Positions 53,383-60,808 of a stretch of 63,058 bases of DNA are shown here, piece by piece. The notes below the pieces were generated by a model. It worked only from the letters and a program-made list of their open reading frames with translations. It was not told the DNA's origin and did not search any database. Numbering within the stretch: position 1 is the stretch's first letter; the number at the start of each line of letters is the position of its first letter. The position numbers and the translations under genes were made by a program. The stretch lies in the NCBI RefSeq assembly GCF_001642955.1, contig NZ_LWSK01000022.1, forward strand, positions 1-63,058, read 5' to 3'. The stretch comes from Rubripirellula obstinata. GTDB taxonomy: Bacteria > Planctomycetota > Planctomycetia > Pirellulales > Pirellulaceae.

Positions 53383-53603
53383 TGGCTGTGCATCCTTTGT
53401 GATGATTGACTCAAAAACGATCAAATTCAGCGTCTGGATTGCCAGAGAAACTGAAGTGCTAGAAAAACTGGGGCATCCGTCAAAACCTGGACCGCCTACA
53501 ATTGAAAAAACAGTAACTTGAAACATCATTGTGAGCTGGTAGAGGTCGTCATGCAATCGGCACGCGATTTCTTTCGTGACACGCTATTCCTGCTTCCTGC
53601 GAG

Positions 53604-55667
53604 TTGAACTTGTCTTTTGAACCCTTCGCCGCTCAGTGCCTGACGTGCGGAAGTCGCTTGCGGGTTTCCAGCGAAGCATTGCTGGGCACGATCGCGGCCT
53701 GCCCCAAATGCGGGTCGATGGTGAAAATTGAAAAGCCGCCTCAAGTCAAACTGGGCAACGTCCCGGTGGACAGCGAAGCGATCACAGAAGACGGAATTTC
53801 CACTGAGTTCCCCGGCGTTTCGGATGCGTCCACTGAGTCTGCCACTGGCGAATTCAAAACCGGCTTTGCAGACGCTCCGCCGATCCCCAACCTGGATGAT
53901 TCCGACGACACAACGATCGCCGGGCCACCGCCGACTTGGCAAGACAACGAAAACTGGCAAAGCGACAAGACCAAACGTACACGTCACATCGCCATGATTG
54001 CGACGATCGCGATTTCGACGCTTAGCGTCACCGTGTTGACGTTCGGATGGTTCATGCGGATGCAATCCAAGCCGGTTGCCGTCGCTGAAGCCACTGAAAT
54101 GGAAACAGATCCGTTAACGCAGATCGATCCATTAACTCAGGCACCCGGCGAAGCCACAACACTTGATTCTGAACAAGACGTCACTCCGACGGATTTAGAA
54201 CCGCCGGAGCAAACCGATCCGATCGAACCGGTACCTGATCCTTTCGCTGAATCCAGCGTGGAGACGACCGAGGTCGCAGATCCCATCGATGTGCCGCAAA
54301 CGGTCATCCCTTCGTCTTTGATCCCGAAGTCACCCATCGAAACTTCTAGTGGCGATCAAGAACCGGAAACTGATCAAGACGCGCCGACGATGAAGGAGTT
54401 ACCGGCGGGCTTGCAGCAATTCATGCCGATGACGTTGAACGAAGGGCCGGCTCAGGAAACGTCTTTGGCCGCGCCACCAACGATTAACGAAATTGAAATC
54501 GACGCCGCGGCCGAGGAAGATTCCAACACGCTGGGAATCGAACCGCCCAAGCCAATTGATCTAAAACGAGACCTTGGATTCAAGGTCTACTTCAACAGCA
54601 AAGGTTATCCCTTGCCATCGTTGCTGTTGCTGATCAGCGAAATGACGGGCGTTCCGATTCAAATCGATTGGACCTCGTTCGATATCGCTGGCATCGACGT
54701 TGCAAAACCGATCAAGGTCGTTGGCAATGCGCAGACTTGTCGTCAGTGGCTCGACACGATCGCCGAGCAAGTCGATGCAGAGATCCGCGAAAAAGAGTTC
54801 GTGATCGTGATGACGCTGACTGACAAAGCTTTCGCGAAAGCGGAAACCGGCATGTTAGATCTGGCTGACTTTGGCGACCGGGCAAAGTCTGCTGAACAGG
54901 TCGTCAACGAATTCATTGGTCCAGAGAATCCAGTGCCGGAAAATGTTGCGCCCGAAGCAGTGGGCGTCGAGGAAGCGTTGGGCAAACTAAACGAAGAACT
55001 TGAAGGTGCAGAGTCGATCGCCGGCGAGGGCGTGATGCAGGCACGTGAGCGTGCTCAGTTGAAAGTTTTGGCAACCGAGATGCTGCGTCGAATGCGATCG
55101 ATTCAACCGCGTCTACCTGATGATCGCGCCGGCCGATGGATGCAAATCAGTGATGATCGTTTGATTGACTGGCAACCGATTGGCGACGTCGATCCCGCTG
55201 AACTGAAACCGGGAACACAGCCTGATACGCCGATCACGACCGCGGCGATGCTGCGAAAAATTTCATCGATCAATGATGCGGTTTGTTTGGTCAATTGGTA
55301 CGACGCCAATCGACGCGGCATGCGGCCAACGCGGTTAGTGATGCCGCGTGCCGACAAGATCAGCGCGGCAAAAATGTTGTCCAGCGTGCTGGATCCGTTG
55401 TCGATGGAAGTCCGCCGCGTCGACGCAAAACACTGGTGGGTCGGCAGCAACGCGACCTACGATCGCTTGCCGGTGTTGGTGCATTCGGATCGGCTGGGCA
55501 AAGGCCGCGAAGCCTACGTCCGCCAGCTTGACGAAATCATGTCCGCCGACCCAGACGCCGTGTACCAATCGGCCTACGACCCGGTCAGCGACCGAATGCT
55601 GTTGTTGTTGCCTCGCTATGTCGCCCGCCAATTAGAAAAATTGTCACAGGAAATCGCCCGACGATAA
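53604..55667 (+). CDS. Zinc-ribbon, single-span membrane protein of unknown function
   Basis: 687 residues. The N terminus has a CxxC...CxxC ribbon (CLTCGSRLRV...CPKCGSMVKI, about residues 12-36). An acidic linker leads to one membrane helix (HIAMIATIAISTLSVTVLTFGWF, about 130-150), then a long Pro/Thr/Glu-rich stretch and a C-terminal globular part. Within it KVYFNSKGYPLPSLLLLISEMTGVPIQIDWTSFDIAGIDVAKPIKVV resembles a secretin/TonB short domain (STN). The start is TTG 53604 or TTG 53610. I recognise no enzyme. Divergent from the BlaI-M56 operon. Confidence 0.7.
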   Translation: MNLSFEPFAAQCLTCGSRLRVSSEALLGTIAACPKCGSMVKIEKPPQVKLGNVPVDSEAITEDGISTEFPGVSDASTESATGEFKTGFADAPPIPNLDDSDDTTIAGPPPTWQDNENWQSDKTKRTRHIAMIATIAISTLSVTVLTFGWFMRMQSKPVAVAEATEMETDPLTQIDPLTQAPGEATTLDSEQDVTPTDLEPPEQTDPIEPVPDPFAESSVETTEVADPIDVPQTVIPSSLIPKSPIETSSGDQEPETDQDAPTMKELPAGLQQFMPMTLNEGPAQETSLAAPPTINEIEIDAAAEEDSNTLGIEPPKPIDLKRDLGFKVYFNSKGYPLPSLLLLISEMTGVPIQIDWTSFDIAGIDVAKPIKVVGNAQTCRQWLDTIAEQVDAEIREKEFVIVMTLTDKAFAKAETGMLDLADFGDRAKSAEQVVNEFIGPENPVPENVAPEAVGVEEALGKLNEELEGAESIAGEGVMQARERAQLKVLATEMLRRMRSIQPRLPDDRAGRWMQISDDRLIDWQPIGDVDPAELKPGTQPDTPITTAAMLRKISSINDAVCLVNWYDANRRGMRPTRLVMPRADKISAAKMLSSVLDPLSMEVRRVDAKHWWVGSNATYDRLPVLVHSDRLGKGREAYVRQLDEIMSADPDAVYQSAYDPVSDRMLLLLPRYVARQLEKLSQEIARR

Positions 55668-55688
55668 ACACGACGATAAACCTTGCCA

Positions 55689-55726
55689 CCTGCTTTGCTG
55701 CTGCAAGTTTCTGGACGCAAAGCAGG
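55689..55726. terminator. Hairpin between convergent genes
   Basis: CCTGCTTTGC (55689-55698) pairs with GCAAAGCAGG (55717-55726). No T-run follows, so it is only a probable bidirectional terminator for the zinc-ribbon and STAS genes. Confidence 0.5.
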
Positions 55727-55800
55727 GTGATTCGGCTAAACCGAAGTCAGCAGGAAGTAGAGGTTTTCTATCTCAGGCATAGATGACCTTAGCTGTTGGT

Positions 55801-56181
55801 TCAATCAAAGGACGTGACTAGATGTGACCAGTCTTTCGTGATGGCCGCGGCAGCTTCATCAACGTTTGGGTAGAGTCCAAACAGACGATCGAAGTGGACG
55901 ATGTGCAAAATCTCGGCCACCGTTCCGGCCGCAGAAGCGATCGCCATGGTGCCGCCGATTTTCTTTAGTCGGCTGTTGGCTCGCACCAACACCGCCAATC
56001 CCATGCTGTTGATTTGGTCCACGTCACCACAATCTAGCACGATCTTTTCAGCTTCGTCTCCAATGAAGCCTTCAATGCAATCGAGCAAATACTGCGACGT
56101 GATTGAATCAAGCTTCCCGCTCACCTCAACAACCAAGACGTCGGGATGGTAAGCGTGCGTGTACGAGATGTAGTCGATCAT
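55801..56181 (-). CDS. STAS-domain anti-sigma-factor antagonist
   Basis: 126 residues. LVVEVSGKLDSITSQYLLDCI and IVLDCGDVDQINSMGLAVLVRANSRLKKIGGTMAIAS form the STAS fold; the Ser in NSMGL is the phosphorylatable site of SpoIIAA/RsbV-type proteins. It would bind an anti-sigma kinase when unphosphorylated. No kinase or sigma gene is adjacent, so its partner is elsewhere. Confidence 0.88.
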   Translation of the reverse strand: MIDYISYTHAYHPDVLVVEVSGKLDSITSQYLLDCIEGFIGDEAEKIVLDCGDVDQINSMGLAVLVRANSRLKKIGGTMAIASAAGTVAEILHIVHFDRLFGLYPNVDEAAAAITKDWSHLVTSFD

Positions 56182-56769
56182 GGCTGGCAGTTTGGGAAGA
56201 ACGAAAACTAAGCGGATAACTGTTTGACGTTATTTCCTGAATGGTTTCCGCTCGTGGTTATCCGCCATCTAGCAGCAAAACCAGTGCAACTCACCTTTTG
56301 AGGCTGGGGATTTTTCGCAACCCGCAGCGTAAGCAAGGAATATCACAAATCCCCTGTTAACGCTCCTAGGCTGTGAATTTACCTCATTCTTAAACTTAAA
56401 CCTAAACTTAAACCTAAACTTAAACTTCAACTTAAACCTGAACCTAAACTTTCCCCGTGATAGTTGAAGTTTAAGAAAAAGTTGAAGTACAAGTTTTGGG
56501 ATTGCTCATTTGTTCGCAGCCTATGCGAGTTAAAATTTCAGTGTCCAACCCAAATTAAAAAGTGCGTTGCCCTGGCAGCAAAACAAACCCCTTGGCCCTG
56601 TGCCCCATCTTCTGCGATACTCTCGGCTCTTCAAAACACGACCATCCAAGGCACAACCGCCAGAGAAAAGGTCGATTCGCGGGGGTCAAGCGGTGCCCAG
56701 TGCGTGAATCCGGCCGTCAACAACAGCAGAATTCTCTATCCAAACATTTCAAACCAGAAAATTTCTCGA
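56182..56769. repeat. Long intergenic region with CTTAAA/CCTAAA hexamer tract
   Basis: 588 bases without a recognised gene. At 56391-56452 about ten imperfect copies of a hexamer (TTAAAC/CTAAAC) stand in tandem. Within it CTTAAACTTCAACT (56419-56432) is perfectly complementary to AGTTGAAGTTTAAG (56462-56475), giving a 14-bp stem and 29-base loop. An open frame runs through from 56464 into the next gene, but its residues are not protein-like. Confidence 0.75.
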
Positions 56770-57699
56770 ATGATTAAAAACTTTTCACCCAAATCATTGG
56801 GCATCAACGGTCGCCAAAGTGAACTGATCGAATTGGCGTTGACCTATGGATTTAAAGGCATGGACGTCGATATGCCGGAAATGCTTCGCCGCAATTTGCG
56901 AAGCGAAACCGGCGACGCGTCGAAGTACTTGGACGCGGCCAAGAAAGCCTTTGACATCAAGATTGGTGGCTTTGCCTTAGACATCGACCTCGATTCCGAT
57001 GACGACACCTTCACCAGCCAAGTAGGCACGCTGCACCCGCTGGCCGACTTCGCCAAAGAACAAGGTGCCGAGCGAGCTTACATCAAGCTGCCCGCTGCAA
57101 CGAATCGTTTGCCCTTCCAAGAATTCTTTGAAGTGCAAACATCGCGATTGAATCAGATCGCGGAAGTATTGGCTTCGCGCGACATCAAGTTGGGCGTTGG
57201 CTTCTCCGCTGGCAAGGAATTGGAAGGCGACAAGGAATTCCCATTCATCCGAAACGTCGAAGGCTTCATCTCGTTGGTCAAGGGACTCGGTCACGGAGCC
57301 GGTTTTTACGTTGACACCTGGGATTGGATTGTCGGTGAAGGAGCGATGGATCAACTGAGCGAATTGACCGCCGACCAAATTGTCGCCGTTCGTTTGTGCT
57401 CAGTTCCCGAAGACGTCGATGTCGCCAAGGCCGAATCATGGCAGCGCATTGTCCCGACTGCCGAAGGGGCCTTGGATCACACCAAGTTGATCGCCCACTT
57501 GGCATCGATCGGATTTGACGGTCCCGTCAGCCCCGGTGCCACCGGAATCAGCTACAAGGGCCAAACTCGTGAGAGCATCGTTCAACTTGGCCAAGAAGCA
57601 ATCGACGGAATCTTCACTGCCGCCGGCCTAACCGTCGCGCCATTGCCGAAAGACACGATCGAAGAAGACGCCCCCTACGAACCGATCAGTGCTGAATAG
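56770..57699 (+). CDS. Sugar phosphate isomerase/epimerase-like TIM-barrel protein
   Basis: 309 residues from ATG 56770. MIKNFSPKSLGINGRQSELIELALTYGFKGMDVDM is the typical first strand and helix of the AP-endonuclease-2/xylose-isomerase-like barrel. Later strands include IKLGVGFSAGKE, GAGFYVDTWDWIVGEG and IVAVRLCSVPED, followed by ASIGFDGPVSPG. The metal-ligand Glu/His set is only partly recognisable, so catalytic activity is uncertain. Single gene with its own terminator. Confidence 0.78.
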   Translation: MIKNFSPKSLGINGRQSELIELALTYGFKGMDVDMPEMLRRNLRSETGDASKYLDAAKKAFDIKIGGFALDIDLDSDDDTFTSQVGTLHPLADFAKEQGAERAYIKLPAATNRLPFQEFFEVQTSRLNQIAEVLASRDIKLGVGFSAGKELEGDKEFPFIRNVEGFISLVKGLGHGAGFYVDTWDWIVGEGAMDQLSELTADQIVAVRLCSVPEDVDVAKAESWQRIVPTAEGALDHTKLIAHLASIGFDGPVSPGATGISYKGQTRESIVQLGQEAIDGIFTAAGLTVAPLPKDTIEEDAPYEPISAE

Positions 57700-57730
57700 T
57701 CAGCAGACCAGTTCACAATAAAACTTTCAA

Positions 57731-57767
57731 ACGCCGCGTCGGTTCATTCCGACGCGGCGTTTTTTTA
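57731..57767 (+). terminator. Rho-independent terminator
   Basis: ACGCCGCGTCGG and CCGACGCGGCGT form a perfect 12-bp stem with a six-base loop, followed by TTTTTT, 31 bases after the isomerase-like gene. Confidence 0.93.
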
Positions 57768-57785
57768 TAGTGGCATGGACTACTA

Positions 57786-58014
57786 GCCTGTGAATGAATC
57801 AACACAAACTGCAGCGCTGTAAATCATTGTGGCAACGGCACATTTCCCTGATCGCCAGTATGTAGGCCGTAGCGAGCCAAAGCGAGTTACGGCAATTTGC
57901 GCAACGCCGTAACTCGCTATGGCTCGCTACGGCCTACTTTCAAGGGTCGTGACAAGTTGACAGCGACACATTTTCATCAGGCCACTTCTAGCCTGCGTTG
58001 ATTCATTCACAGGC
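57786..58014. repeat. Nested inverted repeats enclosing a REPIN-like element (family F)
   Basis: Outer 18-base arms GCCTGTGAATGAATCAAC (57786-57803) and its exact complement (57997-58014) enclose a large palindrome at 57862-57937. The palindrome begins GTAGGCCGTAGCGAGCC and ends GGCTCGCTACGGCCTAC. Each inner arm also folds on itself over a GTAG foot. The whole unit is 229 bases and ends 23 bases from the cinA stop. Confidence 0.88.
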
Positions 58015-58036
58015 TGGAAGCCTATGCCACTTACAA

Positions 58037-59281
58037 CTACTGCAGTTGTTGTCGCAAGAACTGCATCGCTGTTTTTGCGATTCGGGGTTGGATGATGCTG
58101 GGGTGGCCGCCGATCTTGACCGTTTTTTGGTGCAGGTTCCCTGCGGGATCGTAGACGAAGATCGATACATCACTGGCGGGGATCGGTTGGTCGGCTGATG
58201 GATCCAGTGACGGGTATTCATCGACTAGGATGACCCAGTCGGAAGCAAACTTCTTTGCGATCGTTGCCATGGATGCCTCGATCGAATCAGTTTCTAGCAT
58301 CGCCATCAAATCGGTTGCTGCGGACATCGATAGTCCGCCTCGGTAGGACGTCGTCGGTTCAATCGCGGCGAACCAATCACCTAGCGGTGCCGCCCGGCCG
58401 AGTTCGATGATCGATAGCGATTGTCCGGCGATGCGTAATTGTTGGTCGATGGCGTGTTGTTGGTCATAGGTTTCACCATCGCCAAAGTAGAATTCAGAAA
58501 CACGCTCTAAAATCTCGGCGCGAGTTTCGGCGATCTGTGCGGCACAATCGGATTCAGAATTTCCCGTCGCAGTAATGCGAAGCGAAATGGTTGCTTTGCT
58601 AACCGTGATTCCGACGCGCGGACTGCGTTTGCGATCAATCATCTGGCCCAAACGTTCTTCCATATCACTTTCGCCAGTGCCAAAGAACTTCATCACGTCG
58701 TGGCGAATGTGCGATCCGCCGGCTGATCCAACTGCGGTGGCATCTTTTAGTATTCGTGGACTCACCGTTTCGTCGAACATCCGTTTCATTTCAGCCGGTA
58801 CACCTGGCAGGGCAAACACTCGACCACCGGAATCGAATTTCAAATCCACGCCGGGTGCGGTTCCCTGCGGATTAAAAATCTCTTGGCTTCCTTCCGGGAA
58901 CATTGCTTGCATGTGATTGCGCGCGGGCATTTGTCGGCCGCGTGATGCAAACATCGATTCGATGTGTTGCAGTGCCGAATCGAATTGCACCAGTGGGCGG
59001 TCGATGGCGGCGGCCAGAGCTTCTCGCGTTAAGTCGTCTCGCGTCGGCCCCAAACCACCTGTCGAAACCACAACGTTGGCACGGGATGCCGCGATGCGAA
59101 AGACATCGACGTTGTCGGCAAGCGTGTCGCCGACCGTGCTGTGGAACTTGACTTGCAAACCGAGTTCACCCAACCGCCTGCTAAGCCACTGGGCGTTCGT
59201 GTCCAACCTGGCTCCGCTGGTCATTTCATCGCCGATTGAAACCACTTCGGCGGTCAAACACGCGGGAACCTGGTCACTCAT
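58037..59281 (-). CDS. cinA: CinA-family protein with degenerate amidase domain
   Basis: 414 residues. The N-terminal molybdopterin-binding-like (COG1058) domain is well kept: AEVVSIGDEMTSGARLDTNAQWLSRRL, VVVSTGGLGPTRDDLTREALA and ALPGVPAEMKRMF. This part is linked to ADP-ribose pyrophosphatase activity in CinA. The C-terminal domain, normally a nicotinamide-nucleotide amidase with AESCTGG, reads SIIELGRAAPLGDWF, with the catalytic Ser motif gone. So NMN deamidation by this protein is unlikely. ATG overlaps the DUF6702 stop by ATGA-type coupling. Confidence 0.85.
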   Translation of the reverse strand: MSDQVPACLTAEVVSIGDEMTSGARLDTNAQWLSRRLGELGLQVKFHSTVGDTLADNVDVFRIAASRANVVVSTGGLGPTRDDLTREALAAAIDRPLVQFDSALQHIESMFASRGRQMPARNHMQAMFPEGSQEIFNPQGTAPGVDLKFDSGGRVFALPGVPAEMKRMFDETVSPRILKDATAVGSAGGSHIRHDVMKFFGTGESDMEERLGQMIDRKRSPRVGITVSKATISLRITATGNSESDCAAQIAETRAEILERVSEFYFGDGETYDQQHAIDQQLRIAGQSLSIIELGRAAPLGDWFAAIEPTTSYRGGLSMSAATDLMAMLETDSIEASMATIAKKFASDWVILVDEYPSLDPSADQPIPASDVSIFVYDPAGNLHQKTVKIGGHPSIIQPRIAKTAMQFLRQQLQ

Positions 59282-59789
59282 CTTGGGTTGCTTTCGATTT
59301 CTGCTTGGTGGCGGTTTCGGGCTGAAACATCGCCCTGGATTTCTGGCGATTCAAATCAACGGACCGTTTGGGAACTTCGTCGATAAAGACGATTCGATGT
59401 TGATAGTTTCCGTGGCGGTCAAATAGCAGTTTGAATTCCAGCCAATCCGGCCGTTTCTGATCGGGCGGCGTAATCTCGAAGAACCACCAAGCGTGCGACC
59501 CTTCGGCCTGGCGACCAACCCATCGGTAAACAGCCTGATCATCCTGGCCTGGCTTGGGAAGTGGCGAGACCCGGAATCGACGACTCAAGTATTTCAAACG
59601 GCCAGCATCGCTTTCAGAATTCTCTTTCGCCATCTGTCGGACAATCCATTGTTCGTCCAACACATCCAGGCGAATCGCGACTTCGACACGAGAAGACTTT
59701 TCGTTCCACTGCACTTCCGAGATCGTTTCATGAACCGGATGCATTAATAGACAATGCAGCATAAAGCTGGCTAGCGACAGAGAGAGCAT
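59274..59789 (-). CDS. DUF6702 family protein
   Basis: 171 residues from ATG 59789. A hydrophobic start (SLSLASFMLHCLLMHPVHETISEVQWNEKSSRVEVAIRLDVLDEQWIV) shows the HPVH motif and the beta-rich pattern of DUF6702, exported proteins of unknown function. The C terminus is basic and polar. A TTG at 59801 would add four residues. Overlap with cinA suggests an operon. Confidence 0.7.
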   Translation of the reverse strand: MLSLSLASFMLHCLLMHPVHETISEVQWNEKSSRVEVAIRLDVLDEQWIVRQMAKENSESDAGRLKYLSRRFRVSPLPKPGQDDQAVYRWVGRQAEGSHAWWFFEITPPDQKRPDWLEFKLLFDRHGNYQHRIVFIDEVPKRSVDLNRQKSRAMFQPETATKQKSKATQDE

Positions 59790-59927
59790 GGGGGGATCCA
59801 ACGACTGAGAAACAGAAACCTTCGTCGATGGTAATCATAGAGATTCTGCTGTCGCTTGCATCATTCGGTGGATATTATTCTGCTTTCTGTCAAGTTCTGC
59901 GTTCTGTCAATCCTTGACGTTCAGCAA

Positions 59928-60716
59928 TCACTCGTCACCGAACGCCATGACATCGATTTCTTCGTTGTCCCAGTTTTCCGTTTGTTCGATGGACGATTCA
60001 GAAGACGACTCAGAGGTTGACGCTTGGCTTGGCGAAGGTTCCGTGGCTTGCGTGTTGGCGAAGTCCTTCTGCTGGTCCTTTTTCTGATCATCGGACAGTG
60101 CGTCCAGTTGCGGTTCGACGGTTTTGTTTTCAGGCAGGCGGGGTCTAACCGGCGTAGGACTAGGCGACAAAGGCCCCTCGGCCATCGATCCACCGACAAG
60201 CGTCGGCTGAACAGTTTTACTGACCGAATTTCGCATGTAGGTGACCTTGATGGATTGGCCGGGCTGGCGAGATGAAGTTTCATTGATCAATTTTGCCGTG
60301 TCCGGTATCGCCTGACCATTGACTGAGATGATGCGATCGCCGACCTGGATTCCGGTCTGATCGGCGGGCGAGTTGGGTTCGACGTAAGTGATCCAAACAC
60401 CACTGTTGTTGGGCAGGTTGCGAATACGAACGCCCAACCGGCCACCTTGTTTGGCAGGATTCGGGACGGTGGCTGGCGTTGGGGTTGTTCCCGAAACGAT
60501 GACGGGTTTCGGTTGCGCTGGCAGCGCGGTTTGCGGAATCGCCGATGGGGTTGTGGGCCTTGGATTGACCTGTTGTGTGTTCACGGCACGTCGTGCTCGG
60601 ATTCGGCTGAAAATCCCTTGGGCGTCGGCGTCATCGGCAACCACTGATGTTCCAGCAAATACCGTAATGAGAATTAAAAATTGCTGTGTTGCCGCAAAGC
60701 TGTGTGATGAATTCAT
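59928..60716 (-). CDS. Secreted PDZ-domain protein
   Basis: 262 residues with a signal peptide (about residues 1-33, ending ADAQG). A Pro/Thr-rich linker precedes a PDZ domain (about 90-170: GGRLGVRIRNLPNNSGVWITYVEPNSPADQTGIQVGDRIISVNGQAIPD). The C-terminal 80 residues are acidic and low-complexity (Ser/Glu/Gln). No protease domain is attached, so it probably acts as a periplasmic adaptor. Separate transcription unit from the YTV gene, which has its own terminator between them. Confidence 0.82.
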   Translation of the reverse strand: MNSSHSFAATQQFLILITVFAGTSVVADDADAQGIFSRIRARRAVNTQQVNPRPTTPSAIPQTALPAQPKPVIVSGTTPTPATVPNPAKQGGRLGVRIRNLPNNSGVWITYVEPNSPADQTGIQVGDRIISVNGQAIPDTAKLINETSSRQPGQSIKVTYMRNSVSKTVQPTLVGGSMAEGPLSPSPTPVRPRLPENKTVEPQLDALSDDQKKDQQKDFANTQATEPSPSQASTSESSSESSIEQTENWDNEEIDVMAFGDE

Positions 60717-60746
60717 AGAAACCGTCTCGTGTTAGCTGATCAATCG

Positions 60747-60780
60747 AAAACGCCAGCCTCTCGAAAACGAAAGGCTGGCG
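60747..60780 (-). terminator. Rho-independent terminator of the YTV gene
   Basis: CGCCAGCCT and AGGCTGGCG (60751-60780) form a stem with inner TCG/CGA; on the minus strand TTTT follows. It is about 30 bases past the YTV stop. Confidence 0.8.
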
Positions 60781-60808
60781 TCATTGTTAAAACGTGAAGA
60801 GTGCTGCG

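Noticed and set aside
53383-53603. BlaI-type operator (TACA...TGTA) between the repressor and the zinc-ribbon gene
   Set aside because: Only a TACA half-site near 53496 with a poor partner is visible; too weak to annotate.
56464-56769. N-terminal extension of the isomerase-like protein
   Set aside because: The frame is open but crosses simple repeats and reads as non-protein-like sequence; ATG 56770 gives a normal barrel start.
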